Source: Sedimentisphaerales bacterium (GTDB taxonomy: Bacteria > Planctomycetota > Phycisphaerae > Sedimentisphaerales > SG8-4). Taken from it: 7,512 nt of DNA. Within the stretch, counting starts at the first letter, position 1; every line of letters begins with the position of its first letter. Position numbers and translations under genes: made by a program. This document shows, piece after piece, positions 1-5,355 of this stretch. The notes beneath the pieces were generated by a model. The model was not told where the DNA came from. It saw only the letters and a list, made by a program, of their open reading frames with translations, and made no database searches. The stretch lies in the NCBI GenBank assembly GCA_016932895.1, contig JAFGCA010000603.1:1-7512 (forward strand), read 5' to 3'.

Positions 1-103
1 AACGGAAACATTACCCCGCTTTGAAAGTCACGCGGGCCCAATGGAGAAACCAACATGCCGCTTAACGGACCGCCATTCGTGACTGTCCCTAGTTTTCTAG
101 TTT

Positions 104-907
104 TCACCAGAATGTGTACCTGTTCCCCGCTGAAAGCTCCCAACCTGATCGCTGGTCGATGGCATCCAGATTCTCGGCCCCCCAGTCGTCAAAGTATGGA
201 TTGCGCGCGGCCCACCGCATCCATATTCCCAGACTCTCGAAATCCATGCTCCAGGCCACTTCTCCGTCGTCGGTGATCCGGGCGAACGTAAGTGTGTCGT
301 CATCTTCACCTAAGTTGAGGAAACTGTAGCTGTCGGTTCCTGAGGGATCGACGAGATTGAGGGGGTTGTTTCCGCAGCAGGCGTAGATGTTCATCCCGCC
401 TTGATATCCGATGGGATCGGTTTGGAGGAAACGGCCGATGTAGGGGTTGTAGTAGCGGGCTCGGTAGTAGTAGAGTCCGGTGTCGGTGTCGAAGCGTCGG
501 CCGGTGAAGAGGAAGGGGTTGGTGTGGTTGGGATCGGAGGCGGCGACCTGGCCGTAGACGCTGTACTCGTAGAGCTGGACCGTATCGCCGGCGGCGTCGC
601 TCAGGGCCACCACCGAGCCCAGGCCGTCATAGTGGTAGTAGTACACGGCGTTGCTGTCGTTGACGTCGATCATGCAGACCGGCTGGTCCACGCCGGGACC
701 GTAGATGTACTTGCGCAGGAGTTGGTTGTTGCCGTCGTATTCGGCGATGCAGTGGTCGCCGTCGTAGAGGTACTTGACCACGGTCACTCCGTCATAGGCC
801 TTGGCGATCCGCCGGCCGCTGGGATCGTAGGTATAGATGATCTGCTCCCAGTCGTCCGGGCCGGGCAACAAGAACCTCCCTTCCCCCGTGCCCGAGACCA
901 CAGCCAC
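104..907 (-). CDS. RHS repeat-associated core protein with short unclassified C-terminal tip; 5'-truncated orphan copy
   Basis: This reading frame encodes the C-terminal part of an RHS/YD-repeat protein. Residues ~18-165 match the RHS repeat-associated core: YD-type strand repeats (YTYDPSGRR, KYLYDG), then YDGLGSV, LYEYSVYGQV, FTGRRFDTDTGLYYYRARYY and GRFLQTDPIGY. The pair DPIGY (164-168) and DPSGT (187-191) is 18 residues apart, the known DPxG(W/Y)-x18-DPxGL arrangement around the self-cleavage site of RHS shells; the last L is T here. The ~76-residue tip after it is acidic, Trp-rich and unknown to me. The nearest start is a GTG without a Shine-Dalgarno, and an in-frame stop lies only seven codons further upstream. 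The normally long N-terminal shell is missing, so I infer an orphan core-tip cassette or a remnant. It follows the HEXXH gene by 43 bp. Its core DNA nearly duplicates that at 2231-2824. Confidence 0.75.
   Translation of the reverse strand: MAVVSGTGEGRFLLPGPDDWEQIIYTYDPSGRRIAKAYDGVTVVKYLYDGDHCIAEYDGNNQLLRKYIYGPGVDQPVCMIDVNDSNAVYYYHYDGLGSVVALSDAAGDTVQLYEYSVYGQVAASDPNHTNPFLFTGRRFDTDTGLYYYRARYYNPYIGRFLQTDPIGYQGGMNIYACCGNNPLNLVDPSGTDSYSFLNLGEDDDTLTFARITDDGEVAWSMDFESLGIWMRWAARNPYFDDWGAENLDAIDQRSGWELSAGNRYTFW
408..859 (-). repeat. direct repeat of RHS core DNA, copy A
   Basis: Bases 408-635 pair with 2231-2458 without indels (about 10 differences in 228 bp by eye). Bases 685-859 pair with 2650-2824 (about 14 differences in 175 bp). 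Similarity stops abruptly at both ends, where the tips and the upstream parts become unrelated. This copy keeps the 49 bp (636-684) that copy B has lost. Confidence 0.85.
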
Positions 908-950
908 CGTGACCAGAAATGTTACGGATCACAACTTGGCCCATTCGGTT

Positions 951-1442
951 TCAAAACCTGATCTTCTGTGTTAAGTGCGCACTGTAGTCGTCACACCAGT
1001 CTTCTTCACCCGGAACGCTGCGCCAAGGTGACATATTGCTGTATGGGAATGTCAAAGCATAGGCCACGTGAGCTATTTCATGCAAGATGACGTAGTAGGC
1101 ATAGCGCTTAGCACTCTTCAGATCCCACATGACCGTCTTCCTCGTGAGATCTAGTCTGCCCCCATATCTCTCTACCTCTTCAACATAACGGCTCCTATCA
1201 GATAAGAGGAGACTCTCCAGGTGCATCCCGACGCGTCGCACGCAGAAGTTCACTCGAATGTCGTAGGATGCGCCTCGCTTCAGTGTTCTTCCTTCCAGCG
1301 GGCTCTTTCTGCTGCAGCCAAATCTGACCCGGTGAATAGCACGCCATATTTCTTGCGGGATGTGTTCCTTGATCCTAGCAACATCCTTTCTTGACAAGGG
1401 ATACAAGTACTCTGAACTTACACTGTCATATGATATTTTCAT
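951..1442 (-). CDS. small HEXXH zinc-metallopeptidase-like protein, unclassified
   Basis: This 163-residue protein has a HEIAH motif at 121-125, preceded by a hydrophobic helix (YAYYVIL), followed 22 residues later by E147 in EEDWCDDYSAHL. That second part resembles the E-x-x-A/C-D-x-Y/F-A helix that supplies the third zinc ligand in small gluzincin-type metallopeptidases. I infer a zinc-binding, possibly proteolytic fold, with H121 and H125 plus E147 as ligands and E122 as catalytic base. The N-terminal 110 residues are basic and unrecognised. There is no signal peptide or membrane segment. The ATG lies 17 bp inside the 3' end of the RHS tip gene, so translational coupling is likely; its own Shine-Dalgarno is weak. 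This is the place where polymorphic toxin loci carry the immunity gene, but a metallopeptidase is unusual in that role and it could instead be an effector. GC content is visibly lower than in parB, fitting acquired DNA. Confidence 0.75.
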   Translation of the reverse strand: MKISYDSVSSEYLYPLSRKDVARIKEHIPQEIWRAIHRVRFGCSRKSPLEGRTLKRGASYDIRVNFCVRRVGMHLESLLLSDRSRYVEEVERYGGRLDLTRKTVMWDLKSAKRYAYYVILHEIAHVAYALTFPYSNMSPWRSVPGEEDWCDDYSAHLTQKIRF

Positions 1443-2574
1443 GGTATCGCGGCCCCGGTTTCGGTCTCGGAATGTGCGGACCCTTGGGCTTTATGCTGTG
1501 CTCTTCCGCGTTGGGATGCTTCACGTTGCGTTGCCTTCCTCCACTTGGTTGCCTGTTCTCGGAGCCTTTTCGCTTGTCTGTTCTCGATCCTTTTTTTCTA
1601 CCGCGTGCCCAAACATCCGTGGTTATTTTGGCACTTCTTGCTCCTACGTATATCGCCGAGCCCCAGTAGATAGCATCGGCCACAGGCGACGGACCATCGG
1701 CAACACCTACCACGATTCCGCCGACTATTACTCCAGCTACTTGCTTCAAGGGGCCCGGGCCTGACACTGGCTCCGGCTCCGCCCAAGGTATTCTCATGTC
1801 CGGCGATGCTTCCACCATGCTTGCGAGCAATTCCTCGGCGAATGGGCCACCGAGCCATCTTGAGTCTCCGGCAACCAACTCGTTGCGATTATGTGGTTCG
1901 TTGTAAAACCAGTCAAGGTAGGCTTCTTGTTCCGCATCGCTCACAAGTGTACTCTCGCGGACCCACACCGGCACACCGTCAATCTCATACGCCGGGTCAT
2001 CCAGCCACCAGTGCCATATCGAATAGAAGCCAAGTTCGTTCCACCCTCCCGTTAGCTCGTAGAAACCGTCCCACTCCTCGGAGTATATGTATCCGAGAAC
2101 ACCGTCGTCCGAAGAAGAGGAGTAGTACTCGATGCGGGCCTCGTCCAAAGAGGTGTAGAGGCCAGATGGATCTGTTGAACCCAACGGGCTATTCAGGCAA
2201 TAACGATACGGATTCAGCCCATCACCGTAGCCGATGGGATCGGTTTGGAGGAATCTTCCGATGTAGGGGTTGTAGTAGCGGGCACGGTAGTAGTAGAGTC
2301 CGGTGTCGGTGTCGAAGCGTCGGCCGGTGAAGAGGAAGGGGTTGGGATGATTGGGATCGGAGGCGGCGACCTGGCCGTAGACGCTGTACTCGTAGAGCTG
2401 GACGGTGTCGCCGCCGGCGTCGCTCAGGGCCACCACCGAGCCCAGGCCGTCATAGTGGCGCTGCGATTGATGAAGGATTATTGATGATTGATTATTGCTC
2501 TCATTCCGCAGCGTGCGTCGCGCACGCGGGTCGGTTTCTGGCCGGAACCGAGTTGTCTCACGCAAAGCTACCAA
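1426..2574 (-). CDS. RHS repeat-associated core plus unclassified C-terminal tip (C-terminal half of a disrupted RHS gene)
   Basis: Genuine RHS coding starts at about 2458 (HYDGLGSV, residue 40). The first 39 residues and the TTG start lie inside an inserted element and are probably not native. Residues 40-138 are the RHS core: FTGRRFDTDTGLYYYRARYY, then DPIGY (112-116) and DPSGL (135-139) separated by exactly 18 residues, the family's self-cleavage arrangement, here with all motif residues. The ~243-residue tip is unlike that of the copy at 104-907. It begins acidic and Trp/Tyr-rich, has a hydrophobic Gly-rich stretch at ~276-311 that could be a membrane-insertion or pretoxin segment, and ends in a very basic tail (~322-382) with RNVKHPNAEEHS followed by Lys/Pro-rich sequence. 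I cannot assign the tip to a known toxin family. The gene overlaps the downstream HEXXH gene by 17 bp. It is out of frame with the upstream RHS half, so expression of a full-length product is doubtful. Confidence 0.7.
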   Translation of the reverse strand: MVALRETTRFRPETDPRARRTLRNESNNQSSIILHQSQRHYDGLGSVVALSDAGGDTVQLYEYSVYGQVAASDPNHPNPFLFTGRRFDTDTGLYYYRARYYNPYIGRFLQTDPIGYGDGLNPYRYCLNSPLGSTDPSGLYTSLDEARIEYYSSSSDDGVLGYIYSEEWDGFYELTGGWNELGFYSIWHWWLDDPAYEIDGVPVWVRESTLVSDAEQEAYLDWFYNEPHNRNELVAGDSRWLGGPFAEELLASMVEASPDMRIPWAEPEPVSGPGPLKQVAGVIVGGIVVGVADGPSPVADAIYWGSAIYVGARSAKITTDVWARGRKKGSRTDKRKGSENRQPSGGRQRNVKHPNAEEHSIKPKGPHIPRPKPGPRYHENII

Positions 2575-2824
2575 AGCACAAAGCCCTCAAAACTTCGCCA
2601 GCCACGCGGAGCCAATCATCAATTGCAAATAATCGATAATCAATCCCAAGGTCCACGCCGGGACCGTAGATATACTTGCGCAGGAGTTGGTCCTCGCCGT
2701 CGTATTCGGCGATGCAGTGGTCGCCGTCGTAGAGGTATTTGACCACGGTCACCCCGTCATAGGCCTTGGCAATCCGCCGGTCGCTGGGATCGTAGGTATA
2801 GGTGATTTCGTTCCAGTCGTTCGG
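2231..2824 (-). repeat. direct repeat of RHS core DNA, copy B, split by an insertion
   Basis: This is the partner of copy A at 408-859, same orientation, about 1.8-2.0 kb apart. The high nucleotide identity of the core next to unrelated tips suggests recent duplication or gene conversion, which is how RHS loci are known to exchange C-terminal tips. Confidence 0.85.
2465..2645. mobile_element. MITE-like 181-bp insertion with imperfect terminal inverted repeats, inside the RHS core
   Basis: The two ends, GATTGATGAAGGATTATT... at 2465-2497 and its counterpart at 2613-2645, form an inverted repeat. A gapless comparison by eye gives 25 matches in 33 positions. The ends are AT-rich and stand out from the surrounding GC-rich RHS core. 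The interior holds a perfect hairpin, GCGTGCG-TCG-CGCACGC (2511-2527), and no gene. Against the intact core copy at 104-907, bases 2459-2649 replace 49 bp (636-684), a net gain of 142 bp that shifts the reading frame. No target-site duplication is visible at the borders. A non-autonomous transposable element or REPIN-type repeat is the likeliest reading; a degraded larger element is possible. Confidence 0.55.
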
Positions 2825-3316
2825 ATCGGAGGACGAGGAGGAGTCCAGGCCGGACCAGCGGACGTAATCGACATAGCCCCGGTCGGAGCCGGAGGAGCCG
2901 CTGGAGTCCTTGACGTAGCGCCACCTGAGGGTATGGGAGCCGCTGCCGGTGATCTCGTAGGACTTCTCGGCCCAGTCCTGCTCGCCGCTGATGCGGTCCT
3001 GGCGAACGCTGTCGATGTAGAACTCCAGGTAGTCCGAGTCTGCCTCCGAGGAGACCTTCCAATTGAACTTGAGGGTGCCTGCGCCGGTAACGGTGGTCTG
3101 GAGCCACGATTCGTCGTTGTCGCTGACGTTGTAGCGGCTGCGGGCGGCGTCGCCATTGTGATAGGACGCATAGAGCTGGGTCTCCCAGGTCTCGTCCCCG
3201 CCCGAGGTAAAGTCCAGATGAACATCCACCGCCTCGGCGTACTCATCCGCATACACGCTACCCCCTGGAACTTGCAGGCAGTGCAGCGGCTCTTTTCTCC
3301 ATGTCGGCGGAATCAT
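2558..3316 (-). CDS. N-terminal half of disrupted RHS protein with beta-sandwich (LamG/MAM-like) domain
   Basis: Residues ~30-154 resemble the beta-sandwich module of many planctomycete surface proteins: a DAARS-type strand, then ESWLQTTVTGAGTLKFNWKV, DYLEFYIDSV, and HTLRWRYVKD before a final GYVDYVRW. It is probably a carbohydrate- or protein-binding jelly roll. A Ser-rich linker (158-163) leads to DPNDWNEITYTYDPSDRR and the beginning of the RHS core (KYLYDGDHCIAEYDG, YIYGPGVD). After residue 222 the sequence leaves the RHS family because the frame enters the MITE-like insert and stops at 2558. The ATG at 3316 lacks a Shine-Dalgarno and a signal peptide, and an in-frame TAG lies six codons upstream. 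The usual long array of YD repeats is absent, so the 5' part also seems lost. I read this as half of an inactivated gene continuing at 1426-2458; translation as a stand-alone peptide cannot be excluded. Confidence 0.6.
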   Translation of the reverse strand: MIPPTWRKEPLHCLQVPGGSVYADEYAEAVDVHLDFTSGGDETWETQLYASYHNGDAARSRYNVSDNDESWLQTTVTGAGTLKFNWKVSSEADSDYLEFYIDSVRQDRISGEQDWAEKSYEITGSGSHTLRWRYVKDSSGSSGSDRGYVDYVRWSGLDSSSSSDPNDWNEITYTYDPSDRRIAKAYDGVTVVKYLYDGDHCIAEYDGEDQLLRKYIYGPGVDLGIDYRLFAIDDWLRVAGEVLRALCFGSFA

Positions 3317-3349
3317 CGCACCAACGACTCGCTACCGCACGCAATCCGC

Positions 3350-3365
3350 ATGGGCTCAAGCCCAT
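3350..3365. repeat. short palindrome, REP-like
   Basis: ATGGGCTCAAGCCCAT has 7-base arms that are exact reverse complements around a 2-base centre. Short hairpins of the GGGCTT-AGCCC kind are, from memory, dispersed in many bacterial genomes. Copy number cannot be judged from one window. Confidence 0.4.
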
Positions 3366-3387
3366 CCTACTTGTTGTACTGTTTCCG

Positions 3388-3410
3388 GCCGTCGGTCCCA
3401 TACCGGCGGC
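3388..3410. repeat. hairpin-forming inverted repeat
   Basis: GCCGTCGGT (3388-3396) and ACCGGCGGC (3402-3410) are inverted repeats with 8 of 9 positions matching, around a 5-base loop. On the plus strand TTTGT follows, but no plus-strand gene exists to terminate. It may be part of a REP-type element together with the palindrome at 3350. Confidence 0.35.
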
Positions 3411-3708
3411 TTTGTCCCGTTGCAACTTTCATTCTACCATCCCAACGCCGGGATTGCACGCAAAATGGGGTCGCCTATGACCCGTGGCGCGAAGCTCGTG
3501 GATGAAAGAATGAGAAGGCGCGTGGTTTACGAACCCACCCTGCCGCCAGCGAGGCCATGCCGCCTCTCCACGCCCTCGGCGAGAGAATGAGAGACACATA
3601 TGAGGGCCCGCGACAGCAACCCACGCGTTCACGGATTGGGCCTGCGTCTTTGTCTAAACGCTATTATCAATACTGATATCGCCGTTTTCGGGGTCCTGCG
3701 GTTGCGCC

Positions 3709-5199
3709 TCAGCGGTAGCGTCGTCCGGATTGCTGGGTGGTCTGGCCCTGGGTTCCCTGCATGCCTCGGCCCCTGCCGCGCGTTGCGCCTCGCTGGTCGG
3801 CGCGCTCCTGCATGCGCTGCATCCGCTCGTCGTCCTCGACCCATTCCTGCTGGATCTTGGCCACTCGCTCCTGGCGGGCGAGCATAACGCCTTCGATCGC
3901 GGCGGTCGTCTTTTTGGCCTGTTCCTCCGAGGCGACGCGGTGCAACCCGCCAAACTCGCCCAGATCGGCTTGGTGAACGGACTCGAGCAGGCGTTCCTTT
4001 TCCTCGGGCTCTGCCTGGACCCAGTCCTGGATCTGTCGCTGGGTAAGCTCATCGATGGGCGGCTCGTTCGGCTCGTCCCTTCTGCGGGGGCGCGTGGGTG
4101 TGGTGGCTTCTCTGCCGTACGGGTCGGTGGTGGTAGCCGTCGTGCCCTGGGAGGAGCCGCCACGAGTGCTCCTGCCGGTGTAGCGGCCTCGGCTCCGTCC
4201 CCGCCCTGCCGCGCTCTGGGTGCGCATCTCTTCTCTTCGCTGCTCGCGTAGCGCGTCGCCGACCAGCTCGTAACGCCGCTGCCGCCGGGCGCTGAGCGTG
4301 TCGATCGCCGCAACCGTCTTTGCCGCCTTCTCCGACTGCGCGACCGTCTTAAGAAAGGCCATCTCCTGGCCAAACTGTCGTTCGACTGCCCGGATCAGGC
4401 TCGTGCGGTTGTCCATTCTGCGCTGGGCCCAACTGCGCTGCTCGCTCTGGGCGTTCGCGTCAACGACCTGGAGAGACGCTTCCAGGCCCGGGAACGACTT
4501 GATCGTTCTGCGAATGGCGTTGGGATCGTCGAGGACATTCAACTGTTCCGGCGCGCTGAACGTGTCGGCTGTCGCTGCCTGTGTGGTTGTCTGGGTGTAG
4601 TCGTCGCCGTACATGGAGCGCGGGTCCGTGACCTCCGGCTCTTTCGCGCCGTGCTGTCGCAGGTACGCGGCCACGTCGGTCATGTTACGCCGCAGTGCCA
4701 GGCTCAGAGGCGTTTGGCGGCTGCTGTCCTCGGCATTGACGTCGGCGCCGGCCTCCACGAGAAGCTCGACCACGGCCTGCTGGCGCGCCTGTGTGGCGAC
4801 GTGCATCGCTGTGCGCTGCCCCCTGTCCCGGGCATTGACGTCGGCCCCCTTGGCGAGGAGCAGCTTGACGATCTCGGCGTGGCCGCGGGAGGCCGCCGAC
4901 AGCAGAGCGGGAGTGCCCGCGCGGTCTTTGATATTCGCGTCGGCGCCGGCGTCCAGGAGAAGTTTGACCGCCTCGGTATGGCCCGGTTCGATGGTACGTT
5001 TTAGGGCGCTGTAGCCGAACGCGTCCACTTGGTTGACATTGGCGCCGTTCTCGATGTGCTGCTTGAGGGCTTCGAGGTCGCCACTGTCGGCAGCGGCGTA
5101 GAAGCTCCGGCCGGCGCCGCCGCGGTTGGCCGCCAGGCCGGCGGCGCTGCCGGCAACGAGAGCACAAACCGTCGATATCAGTACTATTGAGCGCTTCAC
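3709..5199 (-). CDS. exported ankyrin-repeat protein with duplicated helical module and RG-rich tails
   Basis: I chose the GTG at 5199 because GGGAAAGGA sits 6 bases upstream and a signal peptide follows at once: KR, the hydrophobic stretch SIVLISTVCALVAG, then AAGLA with likely cleavage near residue 23. The product has 496 residues. Residues ~32-185 form about five ankyrin repeats with hallmark GADVNA, G-H-x-E-x-V-K-L-L-L and TALLSAA-type motifs, so it probably binds a protein outside the cytoplasm. The second half has two diverged copies of a helical module (~257-326 and ~393-462, constant offset 136), each followed by RG-rich low-complexity sequence (~331-347 and ~470-479). Conserved between copies are W..Q, the L...V pair, LxxVA and AKxTxAAI. 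No enzyme motif is visible. It starts 154 bp after parB ends and has its own promoter candidate, so it need not be functionally tied to partitioning. The module function is unknown to me. Confidence 0.85.
   Translation of the reverse strand: MKRSIVLISTVCALVAGSAAGLAANRGGAGRSFYAAADSGDLEALKQHIENGANVNQVDAFGYSALKRTIEPGHTEAVKLLLDAGADANIKDRAGTPALLSAASRGHAEIVKLLLAKGADVNARDRGQRTAMHVATQARQQAVVELLVEAGADVNAEDSSRQTPLSLALRRNMTDVAAYLRQHGAKEPEVTDPRSMYGDDYTQTTTQAATADTFSAPEQLNVLDDPNAIRRTIKSFPGLEASLQVVDANAQSEQRSWAQRRMDNRTSLIRAVERQFGQEMAFLKTVAQSEKAAKTVAAIDTLSARRQRRYELVGDALREQRREEMRTQSAAGRGRSRGRYTGRSTRGGSSQGTTATTTDPYGREATTPTRPRRRDEPNEPPIDELTQRQIQDWVQAEPEEKERLLESVHQADLGEFGGLHRVASEEQAKKTTAAIEGVMLARQERVAKIQQEWVEDDERMQRMQERADQRGATRGRGRGMQGTQGQTTQQSGRRYR
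3814..4023 (-). repeat. internal protein repeat, copy 2 (helical module)
   Basis: This encodes residues ~393-462 of the ankyrin protein and is the second copy of the module at 4222-4431. It is charged and Gln/Glu/Arg-rich, likely alpha-helical, and followed by a short RGRGRG tail that parallels the RG-rich linker after copy 1. Confidence 0.6.
4222..4431 (-). repeat. internal protein repeat, copy 1 (helical module)
   Basis: This encodes residues ~257-326 of the ankyrin protein. It aligns without gaps to the module encoded at 3814-4023. Shared positions include W, Q, LIRAV/LLESV, LKTVA/LHRVA, KTVAAID/KTTAAIE and RRQRR/ARQER. The DNA itself has diverged, so the duplication is old. Confidence 0.6.
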
Positions 5200-5205
5200 T
5201 GAACG

Positions 5206-5214
5206 TCCTTTCCC
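5206..5214 (-). promoter_or_regulatory. Shine-Dalgarno of the ankyrin gene
   Basis: GGGAAAGGA on the minus strand lies 6 bases before GTG 5199. It decides this start over the longer frame that opens at 5286, whose extra 29 residues overlap the promoter candidate and would bury the signal peptide. Confidence 0.7.
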
Positions 5215-5243
5215 AAGTATCAGTGTGGACAGTAATGACGCGC

Positions 5244-5260
5244 CGGGCCCTGCGGGCCCG
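5244..5260 (-). other. GC hairpin in the 5' leader of the ankyrin gene
   Basis: CGGGCCC-TGC-GGGCCCG is a perfect 7-bp inverted repeat with a 3-base loop, between the -10 candidate and the start codon. No U-tract follows on the minus strand, so it is not a classical terminator. It could stabilise or attenuate the leader transcript; this is inference only. Confidence 0.45.
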
Positions 5261-5277
5261 ACGAGGTAGCCGTTCTT

Positions 5278-5283
5278 ATTATA
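5278..5283 (-). promoter_or_regulatory. -10 candidate (TATAAT) for the ankyrin gene
   Basis: A perfect TATAAT on the minus strand lies about 80 bases before the GTG start. No good -35 hexamer is found at 16-18 bases; TTGCAC occurs 23 bases upstream, which is too far. The site overlaps the DnaA-box 9-mer. Confidence 0.4.
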
Positions 5284-5287
5284 CACA
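5279..5287 (+). promoter_or_regulatory. DnaA-box-like 9-mer TTATACACA
   Basis: TTATACACA fits the consensus TTATNCACA exactly. Only one such box was found by eye, and a single match can arise by chance in a window this size. Its place between parB and the next gene, close to a parS candidate, makes it worth recording. Bound DnaA would cover the TATAAT candidate. Confidence 0.35.
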
Positions 5288-5320
5288 GAATCGTGCGTAA
5301 GAGACTGTGCAAAGACTCGG

Positions 5321-5355
5321 AAAACTGTTTTTATCGGCAGACCGCCCTTCCGGTC
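5321..5355 (-). terminator. weak terminator candidate after parB
   Basis: On the minus strand GACCG-GAAGGG-CGGTC (5340-5355) forms a 5-bp stem that includes the parB stop codon. It is followed after a short gap by AAAACAGTTTT (5321-5331). Stem and T-run are both short, so termination here would be weak at best. Confidence 0.25.

Larger units (their letters stand above)
3317..3708. other. intergenic stretch with REP-like palindromes
   Basis: No credible gene lies in these 392 bp. They contain ATGGGCT-CA-AGCCCAT (3350-3365), a 7-bp-stem palindrome; a hairpin at 3388-3410 with 9-bp arms, one mismatch and loop CCCAT; and an imperfect palindrome GTGGTTTACGAACCCAC (3522-3538). I see no tRNA and no clear terminator for the ankyrin gene that ends here. 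The small frame at 3429-3632 (minus strand) has no recognisable protein character. Confidence 0.5.

Noticed and set aside
75..104. GACTGTCCC followed by a TAGTTTTC tandem as part of a REP element
   Set aside because: It reminds me of dispersed repeats in similar genomes, but only one copy is visible and no hairpin is clear.
401..961. 186-codon plus-strand frame opposite the RHS core, Val/Gly-rich
   Set aside because: It is antisense to a clearly recognised RHS core. The Val/Gly/Ala richness mirrors the Tyr/Asp codons, and the same pattern recurs opposite the second copy.
1061..1076. CACGTG core at 1065-1070 as another parS
   Set aside because: Only the six-base core matches; the flanks do not fit the parS arms, and it lies inside a gene.
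3654..4373. 239-codon minus-strand frame overlapping the ankyrin gene
   Set aside because: It is an Arg/Ser/Pro-rich shadow of the ankyrin gene in another frame.
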